Assembly (NCBI GenBank): GCA_963704455.1
Contig: OY969905.1
Coordinates: 930,001-994,000 of the forward strand
DNA length: 64,000 nt
Origin: DASTCZ01 sp963704455
GTDB lineage: Bacteria; Acidobacteriota; Terriglobia; Acidiferrales; UBA7541
Direction of reading: 5' to 3'
This document shows positions 31,446 through 41,100 of the stretch, one piece after another. The first letter of the stretch is position 1, and every line of letters begins with the position of its first letter. The notes beneath the pieces were generated by a model. The model searched no databases. It saw only the letters and a list, made by a program, of their open reading frames with translations, and was not told the origin of the DNA. A program made the translations under genes and the position numbers.

Positions 31446-31718
31446 GTGAAGCTTTCCAATTTCCATTGCGAGCGTTGCCAGGACAAGCGAGCTGTCGTTT
31501 CCGGCCCGAAGGGATTTCTCGAATACATAATCCTGCCGCTCTTCCTCATCTGGCATGTGCGGTGCAAATATTGCGGCGACCGCTACGCGACGTTTGGACT
31601 TGGAAAAAGTCGCATCGTGTTCCGCCGCGAAACCTCATTGATCATGCGCAAGGCCGCTTTGATTTTGTTTTGCGCGGTCCTGGCCGCGGGAGCCGTGGCG
31701 TTTATTTTTCTGCGCTGA
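31446..31718 (+). CDS. Zinc-ribbon membrane protein, plus-strand islet
   Basis: A 90-residue protein starting with GTG after AGGGG. An N-terminal zinc ribbon, CERC (with CKYCG about 30 residues later), is interrupted by a hydrophobic stretch (LEYIILPLFLIWHV). A C-terminal transmembrane helix follows (AALILFCAVLAAGAVAFIFLR). It runs against the surrounding phage genes. It resembles the plus-strand proteins at 47228 and 52040 in combining a short zinc ribbon with membrane segments. The function is unknown. Confidence 0.6.
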   Translation: MKLSNFHCERCQDKRAVVSGPKGFLEYIILPLFLIWHVRCKYCGDRYATFGLGKSRIVFRRETSLIMRKAALILFCAVLAAGAVAFIFLR

Positions 31719-31803
31719 CGCGCCGCGCGGATCTTATTGAATTGCGCGGACGTTGTAGGCCGTTGCGGGCGGCGTCGTCCGCCGCGGCGGACTCCGCTTT
31801 TAT

Positions 31804-34155
31804 TTACTGAATCACCCGCACATTGTAATTCGTCGCAGTTGGCGTCGCAGATGAAATGGAGACGTTGCACACGCGCACGGTGACTGTGCCCGCCGAAGAA
31901 ACCCACGCGTTCCACGTGAATCCAGTTCCCGGATCCGCCGCGGGACTTGCAGCCACAGCCATTGAAGTTGTTGCGCCCGCGACGCTCGCAGTGCCCGTGG
32001 TGCACGCGCCCGCGGCAAGCGAGCTGCCGCCGATGCTCGAGGATGTTCCGGAAAGCGGCAACTGGTTCGTGAACGCGACGGTGCCGCTCGCATCCTGAAA
32101 AGTCGCGGTGCGGCTCGCGGTAGGCGAGCCGGTGAGCTGAATATATTTCGTTGTGTCGCCGGCGTCATTGATGAGCAGCGGGCCATTGAGCGCCGCGAAA
32201 GGGACAGTGGGATAATTTCCAACGCTGCGTCCCCACATGGTCCAGTTGAGCGTGCTGGTCCCGCCGCTGAGCGTGGTCTGAAAATAATTCCGCGCCGTGT
32301 TTGTGTTTGACGACAACTGCACGCCGCCCGTGGGCGTGTTCATGTAAATCGCCTGCGAGCCGCCGCTCGGGCCCTCGTAACTGATCACGGAGTTTGCGTT
32401 TGCGCTGTCAAATCTGAAAAAAGTTCCCGTCGGGATGATGCTGAAGGAATTTCCAACGGTGCCATTGAGCGCATCGATGAAGTGGTGGACGTCCTGCACA
32501 TTGTTCACCATCGGAGCGCCCGCGGTGAACGAGCCGCGGGCCACGTTCAACCCCACGTGTGCCGTGGTGTCGGCAAAGGACTGATTCGCCCCTACGCTTT
32601 GATAGGTGCCATAAGCTCCGCTTGGAAATGACCCGGTGATGCCCTGCGTGTAGAGCGAGCCAATCGTTATCGTGCTGACTGGATCAAGGATGTTCGTGCC
32701 GAACAGGAGGTTGCTGACAAAGATGTTCCCGATGCTGCCACTCGGCCCGGAACCGGTGGTCCTGAGATAATAGTTGCCGGAGACGCCGTCAGCTAGAGTA
32801 ACTCCGCTCATCCAAACGCCGTTGATTCCTCCGCCGCCCGTCGCGTCCTGTTCCAGGATCAACAAGTCATCATGCAACGCTTCCGTCAGACTAATTCCAT
32901 CGATGCTCATGTCGGCGCCACCAACGTCGATGTCGTTGACGTAGCGGATGCCGTACTCGATCATCATCGTGCTGTGGATGGAGACCTGCCCGATGTCGCG
33001 CAGATAGATGGCCGAATGATTCGCATTTGTGGAACTGGCGATGTAGGTTCCCCCGTTGATGTAGATCCCGAAGCCGCCGCCCGTTGCCGAAAGATCCACA
33101 TGCAGCGGATCTCCAGTTCCGTTGGCGCTCACGCCGCAATTATCCAGCGTGAAGTAGAGACCTCCGGTGTCGACGAGGATGGTGTGCGCCGTGGTCTGGC
33201 CCCCGTCGGGCCCGGTGTTGATGTTTTTGATGTAGTCCTGCGTGGCGACGATGTGAAACGTGCTGATGTTTCCCGTGCTTTGCACCGTCGCCGCGGCGCC
33301 GCGCTGGAACGAGAACGGCGTGTGGCCGCCCACCCCTTCCCACGTCGTGTATTTGTCAAGCGTGATCGTATTAGCGACGCGGATGGTCCCGGCCTGGATG
33401 ATGTGCAGGAAATTGCCGCTCGAATTCGTCATCGTGAGCGTGCCGGCAATCCAGCAAAAACTGGAATTGGGCGGAATGTAAACAGGCCCATATCCGGCCG
33501 TGGCCTCGTCGGAGATCGCGGCATTAAACGCGGCGGTGTCGTCGGTTACGCCGTCGCACTTTGCGCCATACGCGGTGACATCGCGGTGCGGATTGGGACC
33601 TTTGAAGGACTGCGACACGGTCCACGTGTTGGCCGCGGCGGTGCTCGGCACGGGGCCGCCGTTCACAGTGAGCGCGCCGGTGATGGCCGCGCTGCCCGCG
33701 ACGGTGAGATTTCCGGCGAGCGTGAGCGAAAACGCACTGATGCCGCTGGTGGTGGTGAGCGTTGTGAACGTCGGCGCGGAAGGATCGTTCGGCAGAATCA
33801 CGTCGCGCAACTGGCGCGTGGTGATTCCGGGGCCGGAAATTTCCACGACGTAGCGGCCGGGCGCGGCGTAAAAAGAATAGTTGCCCATGCCGTCGGTGGC
33901 CGTGGGATTCGCGATCGCCTGCGTCAGCGCCTGGTCCGAATAAATTTGCGCGAGCGGCGAGCACGGCGTGCCCGTCGAGGCGGCGGTGCAGATGCGCACG
34001 GCCGCGCCGGCGAGCGGGAGTCCGCGCGCGTTGAGCACGACGTCGTCTTTGCGCGAGCCGGAGGATTGCGCGCGGGCGGATGGGGCGAGGGCGACGGCCG
34101 CAATAAAGAGCACCGCGAAAAATGCCGATAAGAGAATTTTCGTTCGACGGGTCAT
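31804..34155 (-). CDS. Beta-helix tail-spike-like protein with an N-terminal signal peptide
   Basis: A 783-residue protein. Residues 1-29 look like a cleavable Sec signal (basic MTRRTK, hydrophobic core, SARAQ). A carboxypeptidase-regulatory-like domain follows (about 38-115). A coil-like linker then leads to the pectate-lyase-type motif VTAYGAKCDGVTDDTAAFNAAI, a long right-handed beta-helix with many G/N/T turns, and a C-terminal beta-rich part. This suits a host-binding tail fibre or spike, but phage spikes are not normally exported. It may be a captured secreted protein, or the signal may be used for another purpose. Confidence 0.75.
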   Translation of the reverse strand: MTRRTKILLSAFFAVLFIAAVALAPSARAQSSGSRKDDVVLNARGLPLAGAAVRICTAASTGTPCSPLAQIYSDQALTQAIANPTATDGMGNYSFYAAPGRYVVEISGPGITTRQLRDVILPNDPSAPTFTTLTTTSGISAFSLTLAGNLTVAGSAAITGALTVNGGPVPSTAAANTWTVSQSFKGPNPHRDVTAYGAKCDGVTDDTAAFNAAISDEATAGYGPVYIPPNSSFCWIAGTLTMTNSSGNFLHIIQAGTIRVANTITLDKYTTWEGVGGHTPFSFQRGAAATVQSTGNISTFHIVATQDYIKNINTGPDGGQTTAHTILVDTGGLYFTLDNCGVSANGTGDPLHVDLSATGGGFGIYINGGTYIASSTNANHSAIYLRDIGQVSIHSTMMIEYGIRYVNDIDVGGADMSIDGISLTEALHDDLLILEQDATGGGGINGVWMSGVTLADGVSGNYYLRTTGSGPSGSIGNIFVSNLLFGTNILDPVSTITIGSLYTQGITGSFPSGAYGTYQSVGANQSFADTTAHVGLNVARGSFTAGAPMVNNVQDVHHFIDALNGTVGNSFSIIPTGTFFRFDSANANSVISYEGPSGGSQAIYMNTPTGGVQLSSNTNTARNYFQTTLSGGTSTLNWTMWGRSVGNYPTVPFAALNGPLLINDAGDTTKYIQLTGSPTASRTATFQDASGTVAFTNQLPLSGTSSSIGGSSLAAGACTTGTASVAGATTSMAVAASPAADPGTGFTWNAWVSSAGTVTVRVCNVSISSATPTATNYNVRVIQ

Positions 34156-34191
34156 ATGATGTCCTCACACTGATTATTCATCGCAGGTCGT

Positions 34192-34506
34192 TCAGACTTG
34201 CGGCCGAGAGCAATTCGGCAACCAATTCTCTGCCAGATCGGTCCATACGGGATTCTGAGATTCAATAAGAGCAATTCTCTTTCCGCGGGACCACCCTTTG
34301 ATCTGCTTTTCTCGGGCAATGGCCGCGCGAACATCACGAAAGGACTCGCAATATACGAGACGGGTAATATTAAATCTGGCTGTGAAGCCCGGGATTGCCT
34401 TTTGCTTGTGGTCCCAAATCCGCCGCTCGAGGGTTCCAGTTACGCCTGTATAAAGCACTCTTGATCTACTTGCCAGAATATAGACGTGGTAGAGGCGGTC
34501 GCCCAC
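34192..34506 (-). CDS. GIY-YIG endonuclease-domain protein (UPF0213-like)
   Basis: A 104-residue protein. VYILASRSRVLYTGVTGTL carries the degenerate GIY...YIG core (YIL...YTG). It is followed by RRIWDHKQKAIPGFTARFNI, the conserved Arg region, and REKQIKGWSRGKRIALIESQNP with the Glu and Asn typical of this family. Stand-alone proteins of this type are common single-domain nucleases of unclear role. Here it lies between two structural genes and may be selfish or accessory. Confidence 0.85.
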   Translation of the reverse strand: MGDRLYHVYILASRSRVLYTGVTGTLERRIWDHKQKAIPGFTARFNITRLVYCESFRDVRAAIAREKQIKGWSRGKRIALIESQNPVWTDLAENWLPNCSRPQV

Positions 34507-34569
34507 AATCGGATTTTGCCACGCCGCATTGAATTTGAGTACATCAACATCCTATCGGCGGCACTGTTT

Positions 34570-34709
34570 TTTAGCTTGTCATCCAGAGGGCGATTTTTGC
34601 CCGAAGGATCTGCTTTTTCTTGCCTTAAGATCGAGTGACCCGGAAGAGAAAGCAACAGCGGATCCTTCGCTCCGGCCGAAGCGGCCTCCGCTCTGGATGA
34701 CAACCAAAT
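34570..34709. repeat. Composite GGATGAC-type repeat
   Basis: GTCATCCAGAGGGCG to GGATCTGC forms the left arm. GCGGATCCTTCGCTCC to CTCTGGATGACAAC forms the right arm. The centre contains GCTCCGGCCGAAGCGGCC. Inverted GTCATCC...GGATGAC ends bound the whole element. Confidence 0.85.
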
Positions 34710-34711
34710 GC

Positions 34712-35668
34712 TCATGGCGCAACTGGCGTTGCCGCGTTGGGTGTGTTTGACGATGACGCCGTTTGCTGTGCGACCAAACCGAACTGCGCGGCCTTGGCGC
34801 GATCGAGCACCGCGCCGCAAACGCGGCAGACGGCGACACCGGGCTTCAACTTTTCGCCGCACGCGGGACAGTCCATGCGCTGCTGCGGCTCGTAGGACCA
34901 TTCCTTCTCGAGTTTCAGTTCGCGCGCGGCGCGGCGCTGCAAATCGCTGATGAACACGACGCTGTGCGTGCGCTCCCATTCCTTTTCGGCCGCGGCGACC
35001 AGGTTGCGATAAAAACCGTCGAGCTGCGCGTGCGCGTCTGCGAGTTCGCCGTCATCGGGCTCGTCGCCCGCGCAAACGAAAACGCCGAAGTAGCTCCCTT
35101 CCCCGCCGTCGGAATTAATTTCGCGCGCCAGGTCCGCGGCGATTTCGCGCGCGGAGATGGGAAATTCGAGCGTGCGTTTGTCGCCGAGGTCAATCGCGCC
35201 GGTGCGCGCGCCGATGACGGTGAGCGCGTAGGGAATCTTGGCGGAGGAAACCCCCGACGCAAACTGCGCGTCGGGATATCCCTCGCCTGCGGACCGGCTC
35301 GGGATGACGGAACCGGAATTTGGCGCCGCGATCGGGATGACGGAATTGTGGGAGTTGGCGCGGTCCACGCCCGCGATTACAAACGTGCCGTGCGTGCGGT
35401 GGAGGATCCACGATTGCTCGGCGATGTTGCAGATAACGGCGGCGCCGTTCGCCGTCGGCGACGACGTCGCGCGCGAATCTGAAATTTGCGCGCCGGGCGG
35501 ACATGTCGGGCCAACGCCGCTTTCGCCATGCCTACCGGCAGGCAGGCGGATGACGCCCGCGAGCGGAATTTGCTGCACGCCGCCGGCGGCCGTGCCTGCC
35601 CTGCCTGACCGGCAGGCAGGCGGCAGGCAGGCATCGCGCTGCGCACTCTTGATGGTTCCGGATTTCAT
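34712..35668 (-). CDS. Phage protein with C-terminal zinc ribbon and repeat-derived N-terminus
   Basis: A 318-residue protein. The ATG at 35668 has GGAG about ten bases upstream. The N-terminal third is largely repeat-derived (CLPPACRSGRAGTAAGG, RLPAGRHGESG, VIPSRSAGEGYPDAQ). The middle (ALTVIGARTGAIDLGDKRTLEF, AHAQLDGFYRNLVAAAEKEWE) looks like a real domain. A zinc ribbon CPACGEKL...CRVCG is near the C-terminus, followed by a Ser/Thr/Pro tail. It lies between the adaptor and spike genes and is presumably virion-associated. The function is unknown. Confidence 0.6.
   Translation of the reverse strand: MKSGTIKSAQRDACLPPACRSGRAGTAAGGVQQIPLAGVIRLPAGRHGESGVGPTCPPGAQISDSRATSSPTANGAAVICNIAEQSWILHRTHGTFVIAGVDRANSHNSVIPIAAPNSGSVIPSRSAGEGYPDAQFASGVSSAKIPYALTVIGARTGAIDLGDKRTLEFPISAREIAADLAREINSDGGEGSYFGVFVCAGDEPDDGELADAHAQLDGFYRNLVAAAEKEWERTHSVVFISDLQRRAARELKLEKEWSYEPQQRMDCPACGEKLKPGVAVCRVCGAVLDRAKAAQFGLVAQQTASSSNTPNAATPVAP
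35252..35310. repeat. GGATGAC-type repeat inside the zinc-ribbon phage gene
   Basis: CCCCCGACGCAAACTGCGCG to CGGCTCGGGATGACGG is a sequence variant of the element at 17722 and 40165, here in frame. Confidence 0.75.
35524..35640. repeat. Cluster of GGCAGGCAGG palindromes inside a coding sequence
   Basis: TGCCTACCGGCAGGCAGG and, 60 bases on, TGCCTGACCGGCAGGCAGG with a further GGCAGGCAGGCA. All stay within the open frame of the surrounding gene. Confidence 0.75.
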
Positions 35669-35692
35669 AGTTGTGTTCTCCTCGAGATTATT

Positions 35693-35828
35693 TTGTAGCC
35701 CACCCCGCTTCGTAGGGGTGGGGATTTTCTTGAATGAATTGCCCCAGGGCTGGAGTTGTTGTAAGCGCCGCGGGGCTGCAGCAAAACGCACCCCGTCGGC
35801 AAAGTCGAAACCGCGCCTTGGGCTAAAC
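35693..35828. repeat. Composite intergenic repeat
   Basis: GTAGCCCACCCCGCTTCG with GGGGTGGGG is followed by GCCCCAGGGC and a GCCGCGGGGCTGCAG segment. CACCCCGTCGGCAAAG and a closing CTTGGGCTA come last. It is nearly the same as 36600-36736. Confidence 0.85.
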
Positions 35829-35845
35829 AAACATTCGCGTCCGCG

Positions 35846-36571
35846 CTACACAATCGGCGTGTAGCCGCTGCGCGAAGAAAACGGCTGACGGCGGCGTCCG
35901 ACGCGCTGATCGCGGCGCACCGTGGTGGTAATTAAATCTTCGAGCGCGTCCGCGGCGGCATCGCTCCAGCGGTCCGCGAGCGGAGAGCCGCGCGCGAGCG
36001 CCGCCATCGCGGCGCCGTAATACGCGATCGCTTCCTGCGCGTTGCGAATCAGCACGACACTGGTGCCGTCGCTGAAATCCGGAAAAGATTTTTGATAGCG
36101 CACGCGGATCTGCGTGTCCTGCGTTGCGCCGATGAACCACAGGCCGTCTTCGCGCCATTCCCAAAATCGCAGCGCGGCTCCCTGCTCGACGGACGGAAGG
36201 CCCCCGCGGCCGGTGAGGTCGGCCATCAGCTCAAAATCATCGCTGCTGCCGTTTGCGCGTTCCCACACATCCTGCGGCGCGAGCAAATCGGTGGGCAATT
36301 GATTGGGCGGCGCGGTCGCATCATTGATGACGACTTGCTGCGACGCGTCGACTTCCGCAACCGCGGGGACGACGAGCAACACGTCGTCAACGAGAAAAGT
36401 TTCCTGGCCCGCGGCGGCCAGCGCGCGCTGCACTTTGCGATACGCGGAATTCACGTACGGAATCAGCACGCCGTCGGTGAAAAGATTTCCGGCGGCGTCG
36501 TTCAAGAGCGAACGGATGAGCGCGGTGATTTGTCCCGCGGTGTTGTAGGCGGATGAACCGACAATGGGCAT
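35846..36571 (-). CDS. Head-tail adaptor-like phage protein
   Basis: A 241-residue protein starting MPIVGSSAYNTAGQITALIR with GAGGT before the ATG at 36571. The helical N-terminus (LLNDAAGNLFTDGVLIPYVNSAYRKVQRALAAAG) is followed by LPTDLLAPQDVWER, a beta-rich middle (WEWREDGLWFIGATQDTQIRVRY) and a helical C-terminus (AQEAIAYYGAAMAALARG). This resembles P22 gp4-like or neck-adaptor proteins, which attach below the portal. Its location just after the portal and scaffold-like genes agrees. Confidence 0.65.
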   Translation of the reverse strand: MPIVGSSAYNTAGQITALIRSLLNDAAGNLFTDGVLIPYVNSAYRKVQRALAAAGQETFLVDDVLLVVPAVAEVDASQQVVINDATAPPNQLPTDLLAPQDVWERANGSSDDFELMADLTGRGGLPSVEQGAALRFWEWREDGLWFIGATQDTQIRVRYQKSFPDFSDGTSVVLIRNAQEAIAYYGAAMAALARGSPLADRWSDAAADALEDLITTTVRRDQRVGRRRQPFSSRSGYTPIV

Positions 36572-36599
36572 GGGTGGACCTCGGAAAAAGTGATTTGCC

Positions 36600-36736
36600 T
36601 GTAGCCCATCCCGCTTCGTAGGGGTGAGGATTTTCTTCAACGAACTGCCCCAGGGCTGAGCTGTTGTAAGCGCCGCGGGGCTGCAGCAAAACGCACCCCG
36701 TCGGCAAAGACGAAACCGCGCCCTGGGCTACAAGAA
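36600..36736. repeat. Composite intergenic repeat
   Basis: The same two-hairpin unit as at 35693, including GCGCCGCGGGGCTGCAG, CACCCCGTCGGCAAAGACG and CCCTGGGCTACA. The right end merges into GCCGACGGCGGCG. Confidence 0.85.
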
Positions 36737-36780
36737 CCGTTGCCGGTCGCCGACGGCGGCGCTACCACAATCTGCGCGGC

Positions 36781-37950
36781 TTACCAACTCAAAATATCTT
36801 CGTCGCTGGTGGCGCGGTAATTGATGTCACGGGGCGCGACGGCGCGGCGCGGCGCGGGCGCGTTCATTGCGCCGCCGGTGACGTCAACGTGCGCGGACGC
36901 GGCATTTGTTTTCGCGGCGCGATCGCGGTGCGACGCGAGCACCGAGCCGGTCCATTCGCCTATGACGCGGCGCGCGGCTTCGGGGACTACGGTGCGCGCA
37001 CGAGCGGCGATGAGGCGCGCGACGGCGTCGCGCGTGGCGGCGCTGAATTGTCCGCCGCGCAGCGACTCGGCGACCTGCGAGGCGAGATCGCGATCGCCGC
37101 GGAGCGCGGTGTGGACCTCGGCGAGCGTGTCGCCGGCGATGCGGCGGCGCGCGCCGTCGGAAATATTGTCGGGCAGCGCGCGGTCGAGCGCGCGCTCGAT
37201 GGCGCGGTTCACGTCGGTGACGACGGCGTCGTTTGTGGATTGCTCGAATTGCGCGTACGCGGCGGGGTTAAATGCTGGCGCGGCGGTTGCGGCATTTGTA
37301 GCGCCGACCCGCCGCGGCGGGTCGGCGCTTTCGTTTCGCGCATTCGCCGACAGGAGTGTCGGCGTTACCGGCGGCGCAGACGGCGGCGTTACACGCGACG
37401 CCGTGGCAGGGGCGGCAATAAATTGTTGCGCGGCGGCGACCATCGCGCGCAACGCGGCGGGATCGTCGGCGTAAAGTTGCGCGACGAGCGCTTGCTGCGC
37501 CGCGGCGTCGGCGCCGTAGTAGGCGCGATCGAAAGTGTCGAGCGCATTCGCGCGCTGCCACAGCGAGGCGAGCTGAGGCGCGGAGTCGGGCGCGGCGGCG
37601 GATGCGCGCGCGAGCCATTCGGGCGCATCCGGGGGAAGCGCGACATTGGTAGAGCCGACACTCTTGTCGGCTTGGTGTGAGGGAGAAGAAGCCGACAGGA
37701 GTGTCGGCTCTACTGGCGGCGGTACACGCGATGCGTTCGCGGCGTTCGCGAGGAGCGCATCGAATTCGGCGTCGTCGGTGGACGCAGCGGCGGCGCTGGA
37801 TGCGGCGTCGTCGGTGATGCCGAGGATTTGTTCGTCGGACGGATACGCGCCCGCATGTGTTGACGATGGCGCGCCGGAATTTGCGGCGTGATGGTGCGGC
37901 GCGGGCGCTGGTGTGGCGTTTGCGGTCGCGACTGGTGCAACTGTTGCCAT
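36781..37950 (-). CDS. Ala-rich phage protein, probable scaffold or head-assembly protein
   Basis: A 389-residue protein with GAGGAGG before the ATG. It is strongly Ala-rich and helical (DAAAQQALVAQLYADDPAALRAM, RAIERALDRALP, ATRDAVARLIAARARTVVPE). It has an acidic N-terminus and a basic C-terminus ending RATSDEDILSW. It lies directly downstream of the portal gene, where scaffold proteins are expected. Two insertions come from palindromic repeats (PTLLSASSPSHQADKSVGST and PTLLSANARNESADPPRRVG). The role is inferred from order and composition. Confidence 0.6.
   Translation of the reverse strand: MATVAPVATANATPAPAPHHHAANSGAPSSTHAGAYPSDEQILGITDDAASSAAAASTDDAEFDALLANAANASRVPPPVEPTLLSASSPSHQADKSVGSTNVALPPDAPEWLARASAAAPDSAPQLASLWQRANALDTFDRAYYGADAAAQQALVAQLYADDPAALRAMVAAAQQFIAAPATASRVTPPSAPPVTPTLLSANARNESADPPRRVGATNAATAAPAFNPAAYAQFEQSTNDAVVTDVNRAIERALDRALPDNISDGARRRIAGDTLAEVHTALRGDRDLASQVAESLRGGQFSAATRDAVARLIAARARTVVPEAARRVIGEWTGSVLASHRDRAAKTNAASAHVDVTGGAMNAPAPRRAVAPRDINYRATSDEDILSW
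37298..37368. repeat. GTAGCGCCGACC-type double-hairpin repeat inside the scaffold-like gene
   Basis: GCCGACCCGCCGCGGCGGG with a matching GTCGGC forms one hairpin, and GCCGACAGGAGTGTCGGC forms the other. GTAGC and GTTAC ends bound the element. Confidence 0.85.
37649..37713. repeat. Second double-hairpin repeat inside the scaffold-like gene
   Basis: GCCGACACTCTTGTCGGC and GCCGACAGGAGTGTCGGC are joined by a 21-base spacer. The ends are GTAGA and TCTAC. It encodes the same PTLLSA peptide as the copy at 37298. Confidence 0.85.
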
Positions 37951-37987
37951 GTGTCCTCCTCACAATCTGAACGCGAGAATGTTTTTT

Positions 37988-38072
37988 GTAGCCCACCCCG
38001 CTTCGTAGGGGTGGGGTCTTTCGCCTGGAGAAAACCCCCAGGGCTACCCGCCGCGGCGGGCCCTGGGCTACA
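37988..38072. repeat. Composite intergenic repeat downstream of the portal gene
   Basis: GTAGCCCACCCCGCTTCG with GGGGTGGGG is followed by CCCAGGGCTACCCGCC and GGCGGGCCCTGGGCTACA, giving two adjacent hairpins. Confidence 0.88.
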
Positions 38073-38121
38073 GAAACATGCGCGCCTACTGAACAAGCGG
38101 CAAGTCACGTACAGCGACAAA

Positions 38122-41100
38122 CTATTTTCGCTTGAGTGATGATGCCGCCGCTTGCTGCAGCGCGGCTTGCGCGGATTGGCGCGCGAGCGCGGCCTGGTGC
38201 GCGGCGGCGTGCGCGCGGACATTTGCGAAGCCGAGCGGATTTTGCGCGCGCGCGAGTTGTCCCGCGTCGCTCGAGGCCCAGCGGCGAATTTCGGCGAGCT
38301 CGGCGCCGTGGTCGTCGAGGAGTTCGTCAATGGGCACGCTGGGGAGTTCGATGAAATGTTGCGGCGAAACAGCGCCGGAAAAAGCAGATCCCTCGTCCGC
38401 CGCGGCGGACTCGGGATGACAACCATGAGAGGGCGCGACGGCCGCTGTGCCGGAATTTTGCAGAGGCGCAATCGCGGAGCCTTGAGATTGCGCCTCTGTG
38501 GTGGCGCCATTTGCGGGGGCGTCGACTGAAGCGACCGGCGGGGGTGCTGCGGAGATCGTGGTCGCGGAATTTGTAGCGCCGGCCTCCGTGCCGGCGTTTC
38601 GCGAAGGTGAACCCGCCGACAAGAGTGTCGGCGTTACCGGCGGCGTCGATGAATTCCCCGGCGCAGGCGGCACGGGAATCACAATCGGCGCTGACGCGAG
38701 GAGCTGCGAAATTTCGCGCAACTGTTTTTCGCGCGCGTCTTCGCCGGGCACGCTCAAGTCGTCGAGGCCGAACACGCCCTTGATGAACGCGATGTTGTCG
38801 GGATCGGAGAGCGCGGCCGCGATCATCGGATCATTGCTTGCGAGCAGCGATTGCAGCACGGCGCGCTGCTGCGATTTCGAGCTGGGGAAAGTTTCGTCGG
38901 CCTCGGGATGCACCTGAATATTTCCCTTTAGATCCGCGAGGCGAATCCATTTCGATTCAAACTCGCCACTCGCGCCGAGCAGCGGAATCTCCACGTCCTG
39001 CGGGCGATTCTGGCGGAACGTGTCAACGCCGAGCAGCATCAGGTCCGCATAAAAAGTTTTCAGGCGGCGCCACACGAGGCCGAGGCGTCCCATGGCCTGA
39101 TCGCGCGCCATTGCGTAACCGCTGGCGGTCTTCCCTGCTCCGCCCTGATTGCCGCCGAACACGGCGGGAAATAATCCGGTGAGGAATTGCGCGACGGGCC
39201 CGGCGAGTTCCTGCTGGTGCTCGAGCATGTCCGCGGGCACCTGCGCGGGCGCGGGCTGAAAAAAACTTGCGGCGAGCGGCTGGCCGGGTTTCGCGCGCGC
39301 GGGATAATGCGCGGCGGGCTCGGCGGTCTGCGACGAGAGCGCGTCAAAATCCAAAACTTGCGGGTCCGCGTAAATCGGCGGGATTCCAAACTCGTAGGTT
39401 TCCGCCTGAATATTGCTGAGCGTGTTGTAGCGCTCCTGAATTTGCACCAGCGAATCGCCGACGCTCGGGCGGTTCTGGCCGTCGCCGGGAAGCGCGTGCA
39501 TCACGCGCCAGTGATCGTCGAGCGTTTCGTTGCGCGATTCGCAATACGTTTCGCCGGCGAAGGCGACGTACGCGCCGCCGGGAAAAAGTGCGAGGAGTTC
39601 GTCGCGCGTCTGCTTGTCGTCAATCGCGTAGAAGGCCCACGGGCGGATCCACGTGCGCGTGAAAGTAATTAAATTGTAGAGCGCGTCGCCGGGCTGAGTG
39701 GTCGGCAGTCCTTGCGATACAGCCACGCGCGACGCGCGCGCGTAAACATCTTCGGCCTCGACGGGGCCGCCCAAAATAATTTTGTCCGCGGCGTGCGGAT
39801 ACGCGGCGCGCAATTTCGCGAGATGAACTTCCTGCTGCCATTGCAGGTAGGGAAATTCGTGCATCTCGTTGGCCCACACGGGAGTGTTTAATTCCAGGCC
39901 GCCGAGAATGCTGATCACTTCCTGTCCGTTGGGCACGCGGCGCACGCCGGTGACGCGCGGGATCGCGACGACGGGTGCGGGGCGGAAATCATGATGAGTG
40001 AGTTGTGCGCCGCATTGCGGGCAGATCGCGCTAGAGAGGAAATTTTGCGATGCGGCGCGGGTGGCGCCACCAGAATTAGTTTCGTCATCCCGAGCCGAAT
40101 TGGCGGCGAGGGATATCCCGTCCCGCAGTTCGGGACGGGGGTTCTCGTTCGCGGCCGCGGAATTCCCCGCGTCAAACTGCGCCGCGGGATATCCCTGCCT
40201 GCCGGCAGGCAAGGCCTCGGCTGCGAACCGCCTCGGGATGACGGCAAGAGGGGGCGGCGCGGAATTATTGGTGGGCGTTTCATGCCCGCACTTCGCGCAG
40301 ACGTACGCGTCTTCGCCGAGACGCACGAGCGCCTCTTCGACGATGTCCTCGCTGTGCCAGCCGAAACGCTGCGCGTCGGAAACGTAGCGAACGTAGCCGC
40401 CGATTTTTCCGTCGGTCCAAAGATAGTAGCCGACGCCGGTGAGGAGCTGCTGCACTTTATTATTTTCTTCCACGAGCGCGGCGACATCGCTCGCGGCGCG
40501 CGCGGCGAGCACGTCCACATCGCTTTGCGCGGACTGCGGATAGAAGCGCGTGGCCGGCGTGGCCTGGCTGACGAGCGCGATGAAGCTGAGGCCGAACGCC
40601 TGATACAAATTTGTGACGAATTGATAGCGCGGCATTTCGTCGAGGGATTTGTCGTCGGCGGATTGCGAATCGAACGGGAGATGCCAGCTCATGTCGGCCG
40701 GATTCCACCACGCGTATTGCAGGCCCTGCCAGAAAAGGCGCGCCTGCTTGATGCGGCGGATTTCGCTGCGGCGCGCGACGATTCCTTCGCTGCGGAATTG
40801 CAGCATCAGGTCGCGCAGCGCGGCGACCACGCGCGGCTTCAGATCGTCGAGGCGCTCGTTGTTGGGGCCGAGCGCGGCGGCGATTGCGGCGGCGGTGTTC
40901 GCGGATTGCGATGCGTCGGAGTCGTCCACGCCGCCGGGTTGGTTCGCGGCGCTGGCGTCGTTCGCGGCGTGGTTGATCGCGCCGTTTGCACCGCCGAATC
41001 CCAGTGCGGCGTTTATGCTCTGCGCCTCCGAGGACAACGGCGGCGCAACGGTGGCGCTCACCGGGCCTTCCCTTTCAACGATTGCTCCGGGAACCGGCGT

